Counted from the first letter of the stretch, positions 40,850 to 50,280 are shown. The stretch: 64,000 nucleotides of DNA from Leifsonia sp. Root112D2 (GCF_001424905.1 NZ_LMCU01000002.1:62001-126000), one strand, 5' to 3'. Notes: generated by a model not told the origin, from the letters alone. Numbers and translations are program-made.

Positions 40850-40962
40850 GGGCCACGCGCCACACGATGCGATGCGGCTTCAGGAATATGTGCGACGCCG
40901 ACGCGCCCACCATGGCCACAACGACTGAACCCGGCATACGATCGATCAACGAAAGGTCAGCG

Positions 40963-42333
40963 ATGAACGACTACGCAGTAACGAATCCGGCCACGGGCGA
41001 GCGAGTGGCGGAGTATCCGCTCATCACGACGGATGCGCTGGAGGCCGCCATCGCCTCGGCCGCCGGCACCTATCGGGAATGGTCGGCATCGACATCCGTG
41101 GATGATCGGGCCGAGCTGCTTCATCGCGTCGCACAGCTGTACGCGGCGCGGCGGGAGGCGCTTGCGGCGATCATCGTGCGCGAGATGGGCAAGCCCATCG
41201 AGCAGGCGCTCGGCGAGGTCGACTTCAGCGCAGCCATCTACGAGTACTACGCCGACAACGGTCCCGGATTCCTTGCGGATGAGCCGATCACGTTACTCGA
41301 CGGTGACGGGTCTGCGTTCGTGCGCACCGGTCCGATCGGTGTGCTTCTCGGCATCATGCCGTGGAACTTTCCGTACTATCAGGTCGCCCGATTCGCGGGG
41401 CCTAATCTGCTGCTCGGCAACACCATACTGCTCAAGCACGCGCCCCAGTGCCCGGAGTCGGCTGCCGCGATCGAGTCGATATTCCACGAGGCAGGCTTCC
41501 CCTCCGGCGCCTATGTGAACATCTACGCCTCGAACGAGCAGGCCGCCGAGGTGATCGGTGACCGACGCGTTCAGGGTGTTTCACTGACGGGGTCGGAGCG
41601 GGCCGGCGCCGCCGTGGCGGAGATCGCGGGACGCAACCTCACAAAGGTGGTTCTCGAACTCGGCGGCTCGGATCCATTCATCCTGCTGTCGACGAACGAT
41701 CTGGCCGCAACGGTGGATGCCGCGGTGGCTGGACGCCTGGACAACTCCGGCCAGTCGTGCAATGCGGCCAAGCGCTTCATTGTGATCGACGAACTGTATG
41801 ACGCCTTCCTCGAGGCCTTCACGGCGGCTCTTGGCGCGATCGAGCCTTCCGATCCGCTGTCTGCCGAAACGACACTCGGCCCGTTGTCGTCGGAGGCCGC
41901 CTCGGCCCGACTGCAGGATCAGGTGGACCGCGCTGCAGCAGCGGGGGCTCGAGTCCTGCTGGGTGGGCCGCGGCGCGGCGCGCACTTTGCGACGACCGTG
42001 CTCGTGGACATCGAACCACAGAACGACGCCTACCGCGAGGAGTTCTTCGGCCCCGTTGCCAGCGTCTACCGGGTTGCCAGCGAGCAGGATGCCGTGGCTC
42101 TCGCCAATGACACGCCGTTCGGGCTCGGCTCCTACGTGTTCACCACCGACGCCGAACAGGCTCTGCGTGTCGCCGATCGCCTCGAGGCGGGCATGGTGTT
42201 CATCAATGCGGTCGGCGCCGAAGGAGCCGAGCTGCCGTTCGGCGGCGTCAAGCGCTCCGGCTTCGGCCGTGAGCTCGGCCGGTTCGGCATCGGCGAGTTC
42301 GCCAACAGGAAGATGATCCGCACCGCTGGCTAG
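40963..42333 (+). CDS. NAD(P)-dependent aldehyde dehydrogenase, succinate-semialdehyde type
   Basis: The 456-residue protein has the full aldehyde dehydrogenase set: oxyanion Asn135 in IMPWNFPYYQ, cofactor segment SLTGSERAG, general base Glu232 in LELGGSD and nucleophile Cys266 in NSGQSCNAAKR. The length (about 455) and 'QSCNAAKRF' fit the compact SSADH-like (GabD/YneI) branch. GAAAGG precedes the ATG. It ends overlapping the convergent Nudix gene by 4 nt. It could also oxidise fatty or other aldehydes; the substrate is not certain. Confidence 0.88.
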   Translation: MNDYAVTNPATGERVAEYPLITTDALEAAIASAAGTYREWSASTSVDDRAELLHRVAQLYAARREALAAIIVREMGKPIEQALGEVDFSAAIYEYYADNGPGFLADEPITLLDGDGSAFVRTGPIGVLLGIMPWNFPYYQVARFAGPNLLLGNTILLKHAPQCPESAAAIESIFHEAGFPSGAYVNIYASNEQAAEVIGDRRVQGVSLTGSERAGAAVAEIAGRNLTKVVLELGGSDPFILLSTNDLAATVDAAVAGRLDNSGQSCNAAKRFIVIDELYDAFLEAFTAALGAIEPSDPLSAETTLGPLSSEAASARLQDQVDRAAAAGARVLLGGPRRGAHFATTVLVDIEPQNDAYREEFFGPVASVYRVASEQDAVALANDTPFGLGSYVFTTDAEQALRVADRLEAGMVFINAVGAEGAELPFGGVKRSGFGRELGRFGIGEFANRKMIRTAG

Positions 42334-43010
42334 GGTTCGACGACCTTGGCCTGATCCCACGGCACGGCCCACCCGAGCTCATCGAACATGCGCGAGAGCA
42401 CGATGGCAGTGAAGCCCCAGATGAGCCGACCACCGACCGTGAACGCGGGCGAGCGAACCGTGCGCTCACCAAAGACGTGCGCGGTGCTCGCCCGGTTGCC
42501 CGGATCGAGCAGATCCGCCACTGGCACCCGAAACACCTCGACGGTCTCGCGATGGTCGACGGCGGCCACCTGAGAGGGGCGTGTCCACCAGGCCGTCACC
42601 GGCGTCACGAGGTGGTTGCTCACGCGCAATGGCATCTCGGGCAGCTCGCCGAGCGGCTCGAGACCGTCAGGCTCCAGCCCCGTCTCTTCGACGGCCTCGC
42701 GCAGGGCAGCGGCCGTCGGGCTGGCATCGGATGCCTCAAGCCGGCCCCCGGGGAACGCGATCTGCCCCGGATGGCTTCCGAGCGTTGCGGCGCGGCGCAG
42801 CAACAGCACGTCGAGGTCCCGCGCGACGGGCCCTCCCGCCTGCGCCGGTACCGCATCGAGCACACCGAACAGCACGAGCACGGCGGCCCGACGCGCCAGC
42901 GCCGCATCCGGCACCATGCGTGCGAGATCAGCGTGCCAGTCGAGGCCGCGCGCGCAGAGCGCCGCAAGCTCGGCCCTGGCATCGGCGAGAGCGAGCGGCG
43001 CGGCGGTCAT
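42330..43010 (-). CDS. Nudix hydrolase, CoA pyrophosphatase type
   Basis: The 226-residue protein has LLLRRAATLGSHPGQIAFPGGRLEASDASPTAAALREAVEETGLEPDGL. This combines the UPF0035 signature (HPGQIAFPGG), which marks CoA-pyrophosphatase-like members, with the Nudix box REAVEETG that binds the metals. It probably cleaves CoA or acyl-CoA to 3',5'-ADP and phosphopantetheine, in trace-metabolite clearing. ATG 43010 is chosen because TAGGCT lies 6 nt upstream; a GTG at 43013 is nearer that box than usual. Confidence 0.87.
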   Translation of the reverse strand: MTAAPLALADARAELAALCARGLDWHADLARMVPDAALARRAAVLVLFGVLDAVPAQAGGPVARDLDVLLLRRAATLGSHPGQIAFPGGRLEASDASPTAAALREAVEETGLEPDGLEPLGELPEMPLRVSNHLVTPVTAWWTRPSQVAAVDHRETVEVFRVPVADLLDPGNRASTAHVFGERTVRSPAFTVGGRLIWGFTAIVLSRMFDELGWAVPWDQAKVVEP

Positions 43011-43016
43011 CACCCC

Positions 43017-43022
43017 AGCCTA
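43017..43022 (-). promoter_or_regulatory. Leaderless -10 box TAGGCT
   Basis: TAGGCT (minus strand) lies 6 nt before the ATG at 43010. Confidence 0.5.
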
Positions 43023-43056
43023 CGAGAGCGCCGGCGCTCGCCTCATACGTCTCGCC

Positions 43057-43821
43057 TCATGCCTCCTGCAGGGCCAAGCCATTCAGCGTCGCAACGACCT
43101 GGTCGTAGTCGCCTCTGGCCTCGCCGTAGCGCAGGAACTTCACGCGCTCCACCACGATCTCCTTCGCGTCGCTCTGCGTTTCGAAGAGCGAGACCGCCTC
43201 GTTGACGAAGTCCTCCAGCGGCATCGCCGCCTCCCTCGTCTCCTGCCCGGGCGTCAGGGCCGTGCGCACCGCCGGCGGTACGAGCTCCACGACCTTCACG
43301 CTCGTGTTCGCGAGCTGCAGTCGAATGCTCTCACTGAGCATGTGGATGGCCGCCTTGGTGGCGTTGTAGCTCGGCGTGGCGGAGAGCGGCGTGAAGGCGA
43401 GACCGGAGGAAACCGTGACGATAGTGGCATCCGGTCGCGTTTGCAGGTGCTCGATGAAGGCCCCGATCAGCCGGATCGGTCCGAGCAGGTTGGTGGTGAT
43501 GGTCGTCTCCGCCGTGGCCAGAAAGCCGTCGGGCGAGTGCCAGTCCTCGGCACGCATGATGCCTGCCATGGCGATGAGCACGTTGAGATCCGGATGCGCG
43601 CCGAGCACTTGCGCAGACGCACGAGCGATGCTCTCGGCATCCGCCGTGTCGATCAGCACGGTGTCGATGCCCGGGTGCTCCTGCGCGATTTTCTCGAGCA
43701 ACTCGGTGCGGCGCCCACCGATGATGACGGTGTTCGCCCGCTCGTGAAGCTGCACGGCGAGGGCGAGACCGATGCCGCTGGTCGCGCCGGGAATGAAGAT
43801 GGTGTTTCCTGTGATGTTCAT
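43057..43821 (-). CDS. SDR-family oxidoreductase (DltE-like)
   Basis: A classical SDR of 254 residues: PGATSGIGLALAVQL (PGATSGIG in place of TGxxxGIG), AMAG in place of NNAG, Ser in VTVSSGLAF and YNATKAAIH as the catalytic pair. The VELVPPAVRTALTPGQE segment is typical of the DltE-like subgroup (COG3967). It is divergent from an XRE/MmyB-type regulator gene 102 nt away, a common pairing in actinobacteria where the regulator controls the dehydrogenase. TACGCT lies 7 nt before the ATG. Confidence 0.88.
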   Translation of the reverse strand: MNITGNTIFIPGATSGIGLALAVQLHERANTVIIGGRRTELLEKIAQEHPGIDTVLIDTADAESIARASAQVLGAHPDLNVLIAMAGIMRAEDWHSPDGFLATAETTITTNLLGPIRLIGAFIEHLQTRPDATIVTVSSGLAFTPLSATPSYNATKAAIHMLSESIRLQLANTSVKVVELVPPAVRTALTPGQETREAAMPLEDFVNEAVSLFETQSDAKEIVVERVKFLRYGEARGDYDQVVATLNGLALQEA

Positions 43822-43828
43822 GTTTTTC

Positions 43829-43834
43829 AGCGTA
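43829..43834 (-). promoter_or_regulatory. Leaderless -10 box TACGCT
   Basis: TACGCT (minus strand) lies 7 nt before the ATG at 43821. Confidence 0.5.
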
Positions 43835-43923
43835 GAAGCCGATGTCTAGTGGCGGCAGAGGAGCGGTTATCGGGGGATCCGCGATCCGTGGTTGCGAGCG
43901 CAGCGATACGGGATGATGGAGAC

Positions 43924-44772
43924 ATGGATCGCGCCGCACTCGCAGACTTTCTCCGCAGACGCCGTGGCTCCCTGCAGCCCGGCGATGTCGGTCTGCCTGC
44001 CGGCACGCGGCGCAGGGCGCCCGGCCTGCGGCGCGAAGAGGTGGCCCAGCTGGCCGCGATGTCGGTCGACTACTACACCCGCCTCGAGCAGCAACGCTCT
44101 CCGCAGCCCAGCGAGCAGATGCTCGCCTCACTGGCTCGTGCGCTGCGGCTGAGCGACGACGAGCGCGACTATCTTTTTCGCATGGCCGGACACAGCGCGC
44201 CCGACCGCACCGCGGCATCCGCCCACATCTCCCCCGCGTTGCAGCGTGTGCTTGACCGCCTTGACGACACGCCCGCCCTCGTGCTGACGAATCTGGGTGA
44301 GACGCTCGTGCAGAACGAGCTCGCCGCCGCGTTGATCGGTGATCGCTCGGCCTTCACGGGGCTCGATCGCAGCGAGATCTACCGCTGGTTCATGCACCCC
44401 GAGACGGAACGATCGCGCTACCCCACAGATGACCACGCGCGGCAGAGCCGGGCCCAGGTGGCGTCGCTGCGTGTGGCCTATGGGGCTGCAGGTACCACAT
44501 CCCGTGCTGGCGAACTCGTGCGCGCGTTACAGAGCGCCAGCCGCGAGTTCGCGGAAATCTGGGATCGTCACGAGGTAGCCAGGCGCTTTGAAGACCACAA
44601 GACTCTCATTCACCCCGAACTCGGCGCGATCGAGTTGGACTGCCAGGTGCTGTTCACCGAAGATCAGTCCCAGTGCCTGCTCGTGCTCACGGCCGCGCCG
44701 CGTTCCGAGAGCGCAGAGAAGCTGGCGCTGCTCGGCGTGCTGGGCACCCAGGCATTCAGCCAATCACCCTGA
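43924..44772 (+). CDS. XRE-type regulator with MmyB-like ligand domain
   Basis: The 282-residue protein has an N-terminal helix-turn-helix (FLRRRRGSLQPGDVGLPAGTRRRAPGLRREEVAQLAAMSVDYYTRLEQQRSPQPS), the signature of the COG1396/MmyB family. A ligand-binding PAS-like region (VLTNLGETLVQNELAAALIG..., then FAEIWDRHEVARRFEDHKTLIHPELGAIELDCQVLF) follows. Related proteins bind fatty acid-like ligands. It is divergent from the SDR gene and probably controls it. Upstream open frame is rejected because it runs through the SDR and Nudix genes. Confidence 0.87.
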   Translation: MDRAALADFLRRRRGSLQPGDVGLPAGTRRRAPGLRREEVAQLAAMSVDYYTRLEQQRSPQPSEQMLASLARALRLSDDERDYLFRMAGHSAPDRTAASAHISPALQRVLDRLDDTPALVLTNLGETLVQNELAAALIGDRSAFTGLDRSEIYRWFMHPETERSRYPTDDHARQSRAQVASLRVAYGAAGTTSRAGELVRALQSASREFAEIWDRHEVARRFEDHKTLIHPELGAIELDCQVLFTEDQSQCLLVLTAAPRSESAEKLALLGVLGTQAFSQSP

Positions 44773-44812
44773 GCCACGACTCCGGGCGGTGCCCAGCCCA
44801 CCGGCGAAGGAC

Positions 44813-44818
44813 TACCGT
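44813..44818 (+). promoter_or_regulatory. Leaderless -10 box TACCGT
   Basis: TACCGT lies 6 nt before the GTG at 44825. Confidence 0.45.
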
Positions 44819-44824
44819 TAAAAC

Positions 44825-46651
44825 GTGACGCCTGACTCAAGAGCGCAAGGCGAGGCAGACACTGCCCCCGAAGCGATGACCTTTCCCGAACTCGGACTCA
44901 GCGACGCGGTGCTCAAGGCACTCAAAGATGTCGGGTACGAGAACCCGTCGGCCATTCAGGCCGCGACAATTCCCCCGCTCCTGGCCGGCCGCGACGTCGT
45001 GGGGCTCGCTCAGACCGGAACCGGCAAGACGGCCGCGTTCGCCTTGCCGATCCTTTCGCGGCTTGACCTCTCGCAGAAGAGCCCGCAGGCGCTCGTACTC
45101 GCCCCGACGCGCGAGCTCGCCCTGCAGGTCTGCGAGGCGTTTGAGAAATACGCCGCCCACATGCGCGGCGTGCATGTTCTTCCGGTCTACGGCGGTCAGG
45201 GATACGGTGTTCAGCTCTCCGCATTGCGTCGCGGAGTGCACGTCGTGGTCGGCACCCCGGGCCGCATCATGGATCATCTCGAAAAGCGCACTCTCGACCT
45301 GTCTCAGCTCAAGTACCTCGTGCTCGACGAGGCCGACGAGATGCTCACGATGGGCTTCGCCGAAGACGTCGAGACGATCCTCGCCGAGACGCCCGATGAC
45401 AAACAGGTCGCCCTCTTCTCCGCCACCATGCCCGCGCAGATTCGCCGCATCTCGAAGAAGTACCTGCGCGATGCAGAAGAGGTTACGGTCAAGAACAAGA
45501 CGACAACCTCGGCGAACACGACCCAGCGCTATCTGATGGTGTCTTACCCACAAAAGGTGGATGCCCTCACCCGCATTCTCGAGGTGGAGAACTTCGAGGC
45601 AATGATCGTGTTCGTGCGCACCAAGAACGAGACGGAAACACTGGCCGAGAAGTTGCGCGCCCGCGGCTACTCGGCGTTGGCCATCAACGGTGACGTGCCG
45701 CAGGCGCAGCGCGAGCGCACGGTGGACCAGCTCAAGTCAGGCAAGCTCGACATTCTTGTGGCCACGGATGTTGCTGCCCGCGGCCTCGACGTGGAGCGCA
45801 TCAGCCACGTCATCAACTACGACATTCCGATCGATACCGAGTCCTACGTGCATCGCATCGGTCGCACGGGGCGAGCGGGGCGCAGCGGCGCCGCGATCAG
45901 CTTCGTCACCCCGCGTGAGTCACGTCTGCTCACCGCGATCGAGAAGGCGACCCGGCAGCCACTGACCCAGATGCACCTGCCCAGTGTTGAGGATGTGAAC
46001 GTCACCCGTCTCGCACGCTTCGACGATGCCATCGACGAGGCTCTCGGCCAGAGCGATCGCATCGCGCAGTTCCGAGACATCATCGCCCACTACGTCGGCC
46101 ACCACGATGTGCCGGAAGCCGATGTCGCCGCCGCGCTCGCGGTAGTGGCCCAGGGCGAGACGCCGCTGCTGCTTTCGCCCGATCAGGTGCGAGCGCAGCG
46201 CCGCGAGCGCGCCGAGAGTGACCGCGGTGCGAATGGTCGTGGTGAGAGGCGTCGTGGAGAGAGCGACCGTGGAGCCCGGCAACGACCCCGCGACGATCGA
46301 AACGGTCGCGGTGAGCGCCCCGAGCGGCGCCCCCGTGGTGGTGCACCGATGGCGTCGTATCGCATCGAGGTCGGCAAGCGACAAAAAGTCGAGCCTCGAC
46401 AGATCGTCGGAGCCCTCGCCAACGAGGGCGGCCTGAGCCGAGAAGATTTCGGCGCGATCAAGATCCTCCCGGATTTCTCCCTCGTCGAACTTCCCGTCGA
46501 CCTCTCCCCGGATGTCCTCGGCAAGCTCGGAAACACGCGCATCAGCGGCAAGCTCATTGAGATTCATCCCGACCGGGCAGGCTCGTCTCGCCACGACGAT
46601 CGTGAGGAACGACCGCCGCGCAAGCCCCGTCGGCATCACGAACGCCCGTAG
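44825..46651 (+). CDS. DEAD-box ATP-dependent RNA helicase (DeaD/CsdA-like)
   Basis: The 608-residue protein has a Q motif (TFPELGLSDAVLKALKDVGYENPSAIQ), Walker A AQTGTGKT, PTRELA, GTPGRI, DEAD and SAT in the first RecA domain. The second domain has IVFVRTKNETE, TDVAARGLDVERI and HRIGRTGRAGRSG. An Arg/Gly/Glu-rich linker (RGANGRGERRRGESDRGARQ) leads to a DbpA-type RNA-binding domain (YRIEVGKRQKVEPRQIVGALANEGGL) and a basic tail. This layout is that of cold-shock helicases for ribosome assembly and mRNA decay. TACCGT lies 6 nt before the GTG, so a leaderless start is likely. Confidence 0.93.
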   Translation: MTPDSRAQGEADTAPEAMTFPELGLSDAVLKALKDVGYENPSAIQAATIPPLLAGRDVVGLAQTGTGKTAAFALPILSRLDLSQKSPQALVLAPTRELALQVCEAFEKYAAHMRGVHVLPVYGGQGYGVQLSALRRGVHVVVGTPGRIMDHLEKRTLDLSQLKYLVLDEADEMLTMGFAEDVETILAETPDDKQVALFSATMPAQIRRISKKYLRDAEEVTVKNKTTTSANTTQRYLMVSYPQKVDALTRILEVENFEAMIVFVRTKNETETLAEKLRARGYSALAINGDVPQAQRERTVDQLKSGKLDILVATDVAARGLDVERISHVINYDIPIDTESYVHRIGRTGRAGRSGAAISFVTPRESRLLTAIEKATRQPLTQMHLPSVEDVNVTRLARFDDAIDEALGQSDRIAQFRDIIAHYVGHHDVPEADVAAALAVVAQGETPLLLSPDQVRAQRRERAESDRGANGRGERRRGESDRGARQRPRDDRNGRGERPERRPRGGAPMASYRIEVGKRQKVEPRQIVGALANEGGLSREDFGAIKILPDFSLVELPVDLSPDVLGKLGNTRISGKLIEIHPDRAGSSRHDDREERPPRKPRRHHERP

Positions 46652-46714
46652 AAAGGTCGAGGGGAAGGCGCCGACTACCCGGCGGTCGTCCCGCAAAGAG
46701 GTCGACCCGCAAAG

Positions 46715-47338
46715 TCAGAGGTGCGGCCACGCTGGGTGTGATGCCGGAGGCACGCTGAAGATGCGGGTATAGATGTCATCGATCACGGCGTTCTTGGCAA
46801 GGTTGTAGTCCTCGGGATTCGTCGCCGTCGACTCGGCGAGTTCACGTTTGGTCGATGCATAGAGTTGCCGGTCGTCCGAATGGGACCTGAGCCAGTCTCG
46901 AAAGAGGAGGTGCCGCAGCGGCTCAGGGGCGCCGACGGGAAAGACGTGCAGATTGAACCGTCCGCCAGATCCCACAAGCATTCGGTGCCCGTTCCACCAC
47001 GGCTCGCGCAGAATCAGACGATAGCCGGAGTCAACAAGTGGCGGAATGTAGCTGCTCTCTGCTGCACTATCGGCGACCTGAAGGTCGATGTCGATGATCG
47101 GCTTGGCCGGTAGGCCGGCAACGGCGGTCGAACCCACGTGTTCGATCCGAATGACGACATCGCCCAGGATCTCCATGATCCGGGCGGCTTCGCCCGCGAA
47201 CCACGAGGGCCATTCGGAATCCGGGTCAACGATCACGATCGGCTGAGACGGGGGCGTGGCCCCGCCGACCCACCCAGCGAGTTGTTGATCTGGATTACCG
47301 ACGTGTCGCTCGGTGATCTCCAGCGGATAAACCGACAT
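46715..47338 (-). CDS. GrpB/UPF0157 family protein
   Basis: The 207-residue protein has the nucleotidyltransferase-like block IVIVDPDSEWPSWFAGEAARIMEIL and the GrpB signature IEHVGSTAVAGLPAKPIIDIDLQV, then HLLFRDWLRSHSDDRQLYASTKRELAE. In UPF0157 proteins this fold resembles minimal nucleotidyltransferases. Some occur fused to dephospho-CoA kinase; the function of stand-alone copies is unknown. The ATG at 47338 has GGAGG 5 nt upstream, so the extra upstream residues are rejected. Confidence 0.85.
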   Translation of the reverse strand: MSVYPLEITERHVGNPDQQLAGWVGGATPPSQPIVIVDPDSEWPSWFAGEAARIMEILGDVVIRIEHVGSTAVAGLPAKPIIDIDLQVADSAAESSYIPPLVDSGYRLILREPWWNGHRMLVGSGGRFNLHVFPVGAPEPLRHLLFRDWLRSHSDDRQLYASTKRELAESTATNPEDYNLAKNAVIDDIYTRIFSVPPASHPAWPHL

Positions 47339-47458
47339 CGGGCCTCCTGAAACGGGCATGCAAAGTCCTTCAGGATACGACATCGTCCGTCACGAAGGCA
47401 ATCAGGCGTGAGGTGCACGTCAGCCCCTTCGGTTGCATAGACGTGTCGCCTGACCGTG

Positions 47459-47881
47459 CTATTCGGCGGTCGGGCGCTGCCGTTGCCGCTTTGTTGCCGA
47501 ACGCCTGACCTTCGCGGCGAGGCGCCGCTGAGCAGAGCCTCGGGTGGGTTTGGTCGCACGTCGCCGAGCTGGATCGGGAGCAAGACCCTCTGCCACGAGG
47601 TCGGCGAGCTTGCTTAAGGCGATCTCGCGATTGCGCAACTGAGACCGTCTCTCGGAGGCGGTCACGGTGAGCGAGCCGGCGACGAGACGACGGTCAAGAC
47701 GCGTGAGAAGAAGCATCCGCTGGCCGTCGGAAAGAGCCGACGAGTCGGCGACATTCCAGGAGAGCTCGACGCGGCTGTCCGAGGTATTGACGTGCTGGCC
47801 GCCCGGCCCGGATGACCGCGAGAACCGCCAGGCGAGTTCGGATGCGGGAATCCTCAGCGCGCGCGACACCTCCACGTCCAT
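47459..47881 (-). CDS. arfB: Peptidyl-tRNA hydrolase ArfB-like (ribosome rescue)
   Basis: The 140-residue protein carries the class-I release-factor GGQ motif in FSRSSGPGGQHVNTSDSRVEL, followed by the basic C-terminal tail (AKVRRSATKRQRQRPTAE). It lacks the codon-recognition domains of RF1 and RF2. Such small GGQ proteins enter stalled ribosomes, the basic tail sitting in the empty mRNA channel, and hydrolyse peptidyl-tRNA. The TAGTAC just before the ATG leaves no room for a ribosome site; a GTG six nucleotides into the gene is a possible alternative start. Confidence 0.87.
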   Translation of the reverse strand: MDVEVSRALRIPASELAWRFSRSSGPGGQHVNTSDSRVELSWNVADSSALSDGQRMLLLTRLDRRLVAGSLTVTASERRSQLRNREIALSKLADLVAEGLAPDPARRRATKPTRGSAQRRLAAKVRRSATKRQRQRPTAE

Positions 47882-47926
47882 GTACTAAGCGTTGCACACC
47901 GTGAACGTGAGCTCGATCGATGCCCC

Positions 47927-49522
47927 CTAGGCGGCACGCACGTCGATCGCTCCGGGAACCGTACCGCCGGTGCCGAACACGAGCATCCGATTGGCGATCT
48001 TGTCGCTGAAGAAGCGGTCGTGGCTCACCACGATGACCGCGCCCGGAAAGTGAACGAGGGCTCTCTCCATGACCTGGGTACTGGCGAGGTCAAGGTGGTT
48101 CGTCGGCTCGTCGAGCAGAAGTACCGAGGCACCGGAGAGAAGGCACTGGGCCATGGCCACGCGGGCGCGCTGGCCACCCGAGAGCTCCCGAATGCGCTTC
48201 TTCAAATCGGCTTCGGAGAACTGGAACATGGCGAGAAACCTGCCCACCGACTTGCGCGTCGCGGTGAGGGCGAGGCTGTCGGGCATGGCATTGACCGAGT
48301 GCGTAACGGTGTCGTCGTCGTCGAGTTCTTCGAGAACCCGGTTGTACGAGACCACCTTCGCTCCGGATGCCCAGGAGACGTCCCCGGAGTCGGCGCGCTC
48401 CTCGCCGGTGAGCACGCGCAGCAGTGTGCTCTTGCCGCATCCATTCGCCCCGAACACGACGATGCGATTGCCTCGCCGCACCTCGAAGTCGAGCCCGGCG
48501 AACAGCGTCTGCGACCCGTAGGACTTACTGAGGCCGTTGACGCGGCACAGCACATCTCTGACATGGAGCCCGCCGTAGATGCTCGTGATGATCTCGTCGA
48601 CGGGCCGGGGTGCGCGGGCCTTTTTGATGCCCGAGAGCTGCTTGTCGAGATTCTTGCTGGCGTTCTTCGCGGCCTCGCGCCGGTCGGCTATCCCTTCGGC
48701 CTCGAAGGCCAGCAGTTCGGACTCATGCACGTACTGCTGCTCGAGCGTCTTCAGGCGGAATTGCTTCTGAATGACGTATTCACCGAAGTTGCCCGGGTAT
48801 TCGTGCAGGTGGAAGTTCTCGACCTCGATGATGCGGGTCGCGACAGCATCGAGAAACGTGCGGTCGTGGGAAACGATGATCGCGGCACCCCCGAAGTCGC
48901 GAAACCAGGATTCCAGCCACTCCACCCCGGCCACGTCGAGAAAGTTGGTGGGCTCGTCGAGCAGCAGCACATCTGGGTCTTCGAGCAGGATCTTCGCGAG
49001 CGCCGCGCGATTGCGCCATCCCCCGGAAAGCTCGTCGATCGGGCAGATGCGGCGCGCTTCAGTGAAACCGAGCGTGGTGAGTGCCGTGTCGATCTTGCGC
49101 GGGTAATCCCACCCGTCGAGTCGGTCCATCTCCGCGAACAGTTCGGACTGTCGATGAATGAGCCGGTCGAGTTCCGCCCCGCCGGATGGATCCGCGGCGA
49201 TTGCTGTCTCTATCGAGGCGAGCTCGTTTTCAACGGCGTGTACCTCGTCAAAGAGCGCATCCAGCACTTCGGTGATGGTCGAATCGCCGTTGAGCTCGGA
49301 GAACTGCGAGAAGTAGCCGATTCGGGTTCCCGGATCGACGGTGATGGTTCCCGTGTCGGGCTGCACCTGGTCAAGCACCAGCTTCAGCAGCGTCGTCTTG
49401 CCCGAGCCGTTGCGGCCGATCAGTCCGACCCGGTCTGTGTTCTCGAGGCGCAAGAACGCCTCTCGGAGGATCTGGGTGTTCTCGAATCGAACGCTGACGT
49501 CATTCAGCCGAACCAGGCTCAT
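47927..49522 (-). CDS. ABC-F family ATPase
   Basis: The 531-residue protein holds two nucleotide-binding domains in one chain and no membrane helix: GRNGSGKTT, LSGGWRNRAALA and LLLDEPTNFLD in the first; GANGCGKST, LSGGQRARVAMA and LLLDEPTNHLD in the second. The linker between them (FRLKTLEQQYVHESELLAFEAEGIADRREAAK...) is the P-site tRNA interaction motif of ABC-F proteins. ABC-F members act on the ribosome as translation factors or antibiotic resistance factors. Its ATG overlaps the stop of the TetR gene (4 nt), so it shares a repressor-controlled transcript; this favours a drug-induced ribosome-protection role. That assignment is inference. Confidence 0.88.
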   Translation of the reverse strand: MSLVRLNDVSVRFENTQILREAFLRLENTDRVGLIGRNGSGKTTLLKLVLDQVQPDTGTITVDPGTRIGYFSQFSELNGDSTITEVLDALFDEVHAVENELASIETAIAADPSGGAELDRLIHRQSELFAEMDRLDGWDYPRKIDTALTTLGFTEARRICPIDELSGGWRNRAALAKILLEDPDVLLLDEPTNFLDVAGVEWLESWFRDFGGAAIIVSHDRTFLDAVATRIIEVENFHLHEYPGNFGEYVIQKQFRLKTLEQQYVHESELLAFEAEGIADRREAAKNASKNLDKQLSGIKKARAPRPVDEIITSIYGGLHVRDVLCRVNGLSKSYGSQTLFAGLDFEVRRGNRIVVFGANGCGKSTLLRVLTGEERADSGDVSWASGAKVVSYNRVLEELDDDDTVTHSVNAMPDSLALTATRKSVGRFLAMFQFSEADLKKRIRELSGGQRARVAMAQCLLSGASVLLLDEPTNHLDLASTQVMERALVHFPGAVIVVSHDRFFSDKIANRMLVFGTGGTVPGAIDVRAA

Positions 49523-50268
49523 GCGGGAACCCTCTTCGTGGCGAGGCCCTGGAAGAGCAGATTCAGGGTGAAGTCGAAGCGTTCGTGCCCCTCACCCGCG
49601 GCGAGTTCCTGCGCGTGCGCGACGGTGCTGGGAAACCGGTCCACCGGCAGCATCCTCAGGCGCTCGATGATCTCATCCTTGTCGAGAATGCGCCCGTCCG
49701 CATCCTCGCCGAGCTTGCGTCTCAGTGACGCCTCGAGACTGTATGCACTGACGTAGAGATAGGCGGCATCGACCGCCCAGGCGGCGGATTGTGCTGGCAC
49801 TCCCCCGGCCAACACGATAGCGAGCATGCCTTCATTGATCCGCAGCGTGTCGAGGCTGGTGGGGGCTGCGGCCAGAGCGGCACCCGAGACCCCCGGGTAG
49901 CGGAGAAACTGATCCCGCAGCTGTGCGCAGACATCGATGATCTGCGCCTGCCACTGCGTGGAATCCGGCACCGGCAGCGCCACGCGCGAGCACAGCTCCC
50001 CGATCAGCAGGTCGTCGAGTTCCGCCTTGTTGCGCACGTGCGCGTACAGCGACGCCGCACCGGTGTGCATGGCGGCGGCGACGCGACGCATCGTCACGGC
50101 GTTGAATCCTTCGGACTCGACGAGCCGCAGCGCGACATCCACGATTCGGTGCACGGTGATGGGCTCCTTGCGAGAGTCAGAAGCACGGTGGATGTCGTCG
50201 AGTGCGGCGATCTGCGCCGCCCACCCGTCACGGGAAACGATGCCATGCGAAGCGTCTTTGTCGGCCAT
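49519..50268 (-). CDS. TetR-family repressor (TetR_C type)
   Basis: The 249-residue repressor has a DNA-binding domain (ITVHRIVDVALRLVESEGFNAVTMRRVAAAMHTGAASLYAHVRNKAELDDLL) preceded by about 35 extra residues. Its C-terminal domain is of the tetracycline-repressor class, with RFPSTVAHAQELAAGEGHERFDFTLNLLFQGL. TACCCT lies 6 nt before the ATG. A perfect 12-bp inverted repeat lies 42 nt upstream, in front of the divergent exporter gene. The repressor likely controls both directions: exporter to the right, itself plus ABC-F to the left. Confidence 0.88.
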   Translation of the reverse strand: MADKDASHGIVSRDGWAAQIAALDDIHRASDSRKEPITVHRIVDVALRLVESEGFNAVTMRRVAAAMHTGAASLYAHVRNKAELDDLLIGELCSRVALPVPDSTQWQAQIIDVCAQLRDQFLRYPGVSGAALAAAPTSLDTLRINEGMLAIVLAGGVPAQSAAWAVDAAYLYVSAYSLEASLRRKLGEDADGRILDKDEIIERLRMLPVDRFPSTVAHAQELAAGEGHERFDFTLNLLFQGLATKRVPA

Positions 50269-50274
50269 GGAGTC

Positions 50275-50280
50275 AGGGTA
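50275..50280 (-). promoter_or_regulatory. Leaderless -10 box TACCCT
   Basis: TACCCT (minus strand) lies 6 nt before the TetR ATG at 50268. Confidence 0.45.

Noticed and set aside
42616..43923. Long plus-strand open frame upstream of the XRE regulator, extending the protein to 718 residues
   Set aside because: It runs antisense through the Nudix and SDR genes, and its low-complexity Arg/Ala/Ser residues show it is a GC-rich shadow; the regulator starts at 43924.
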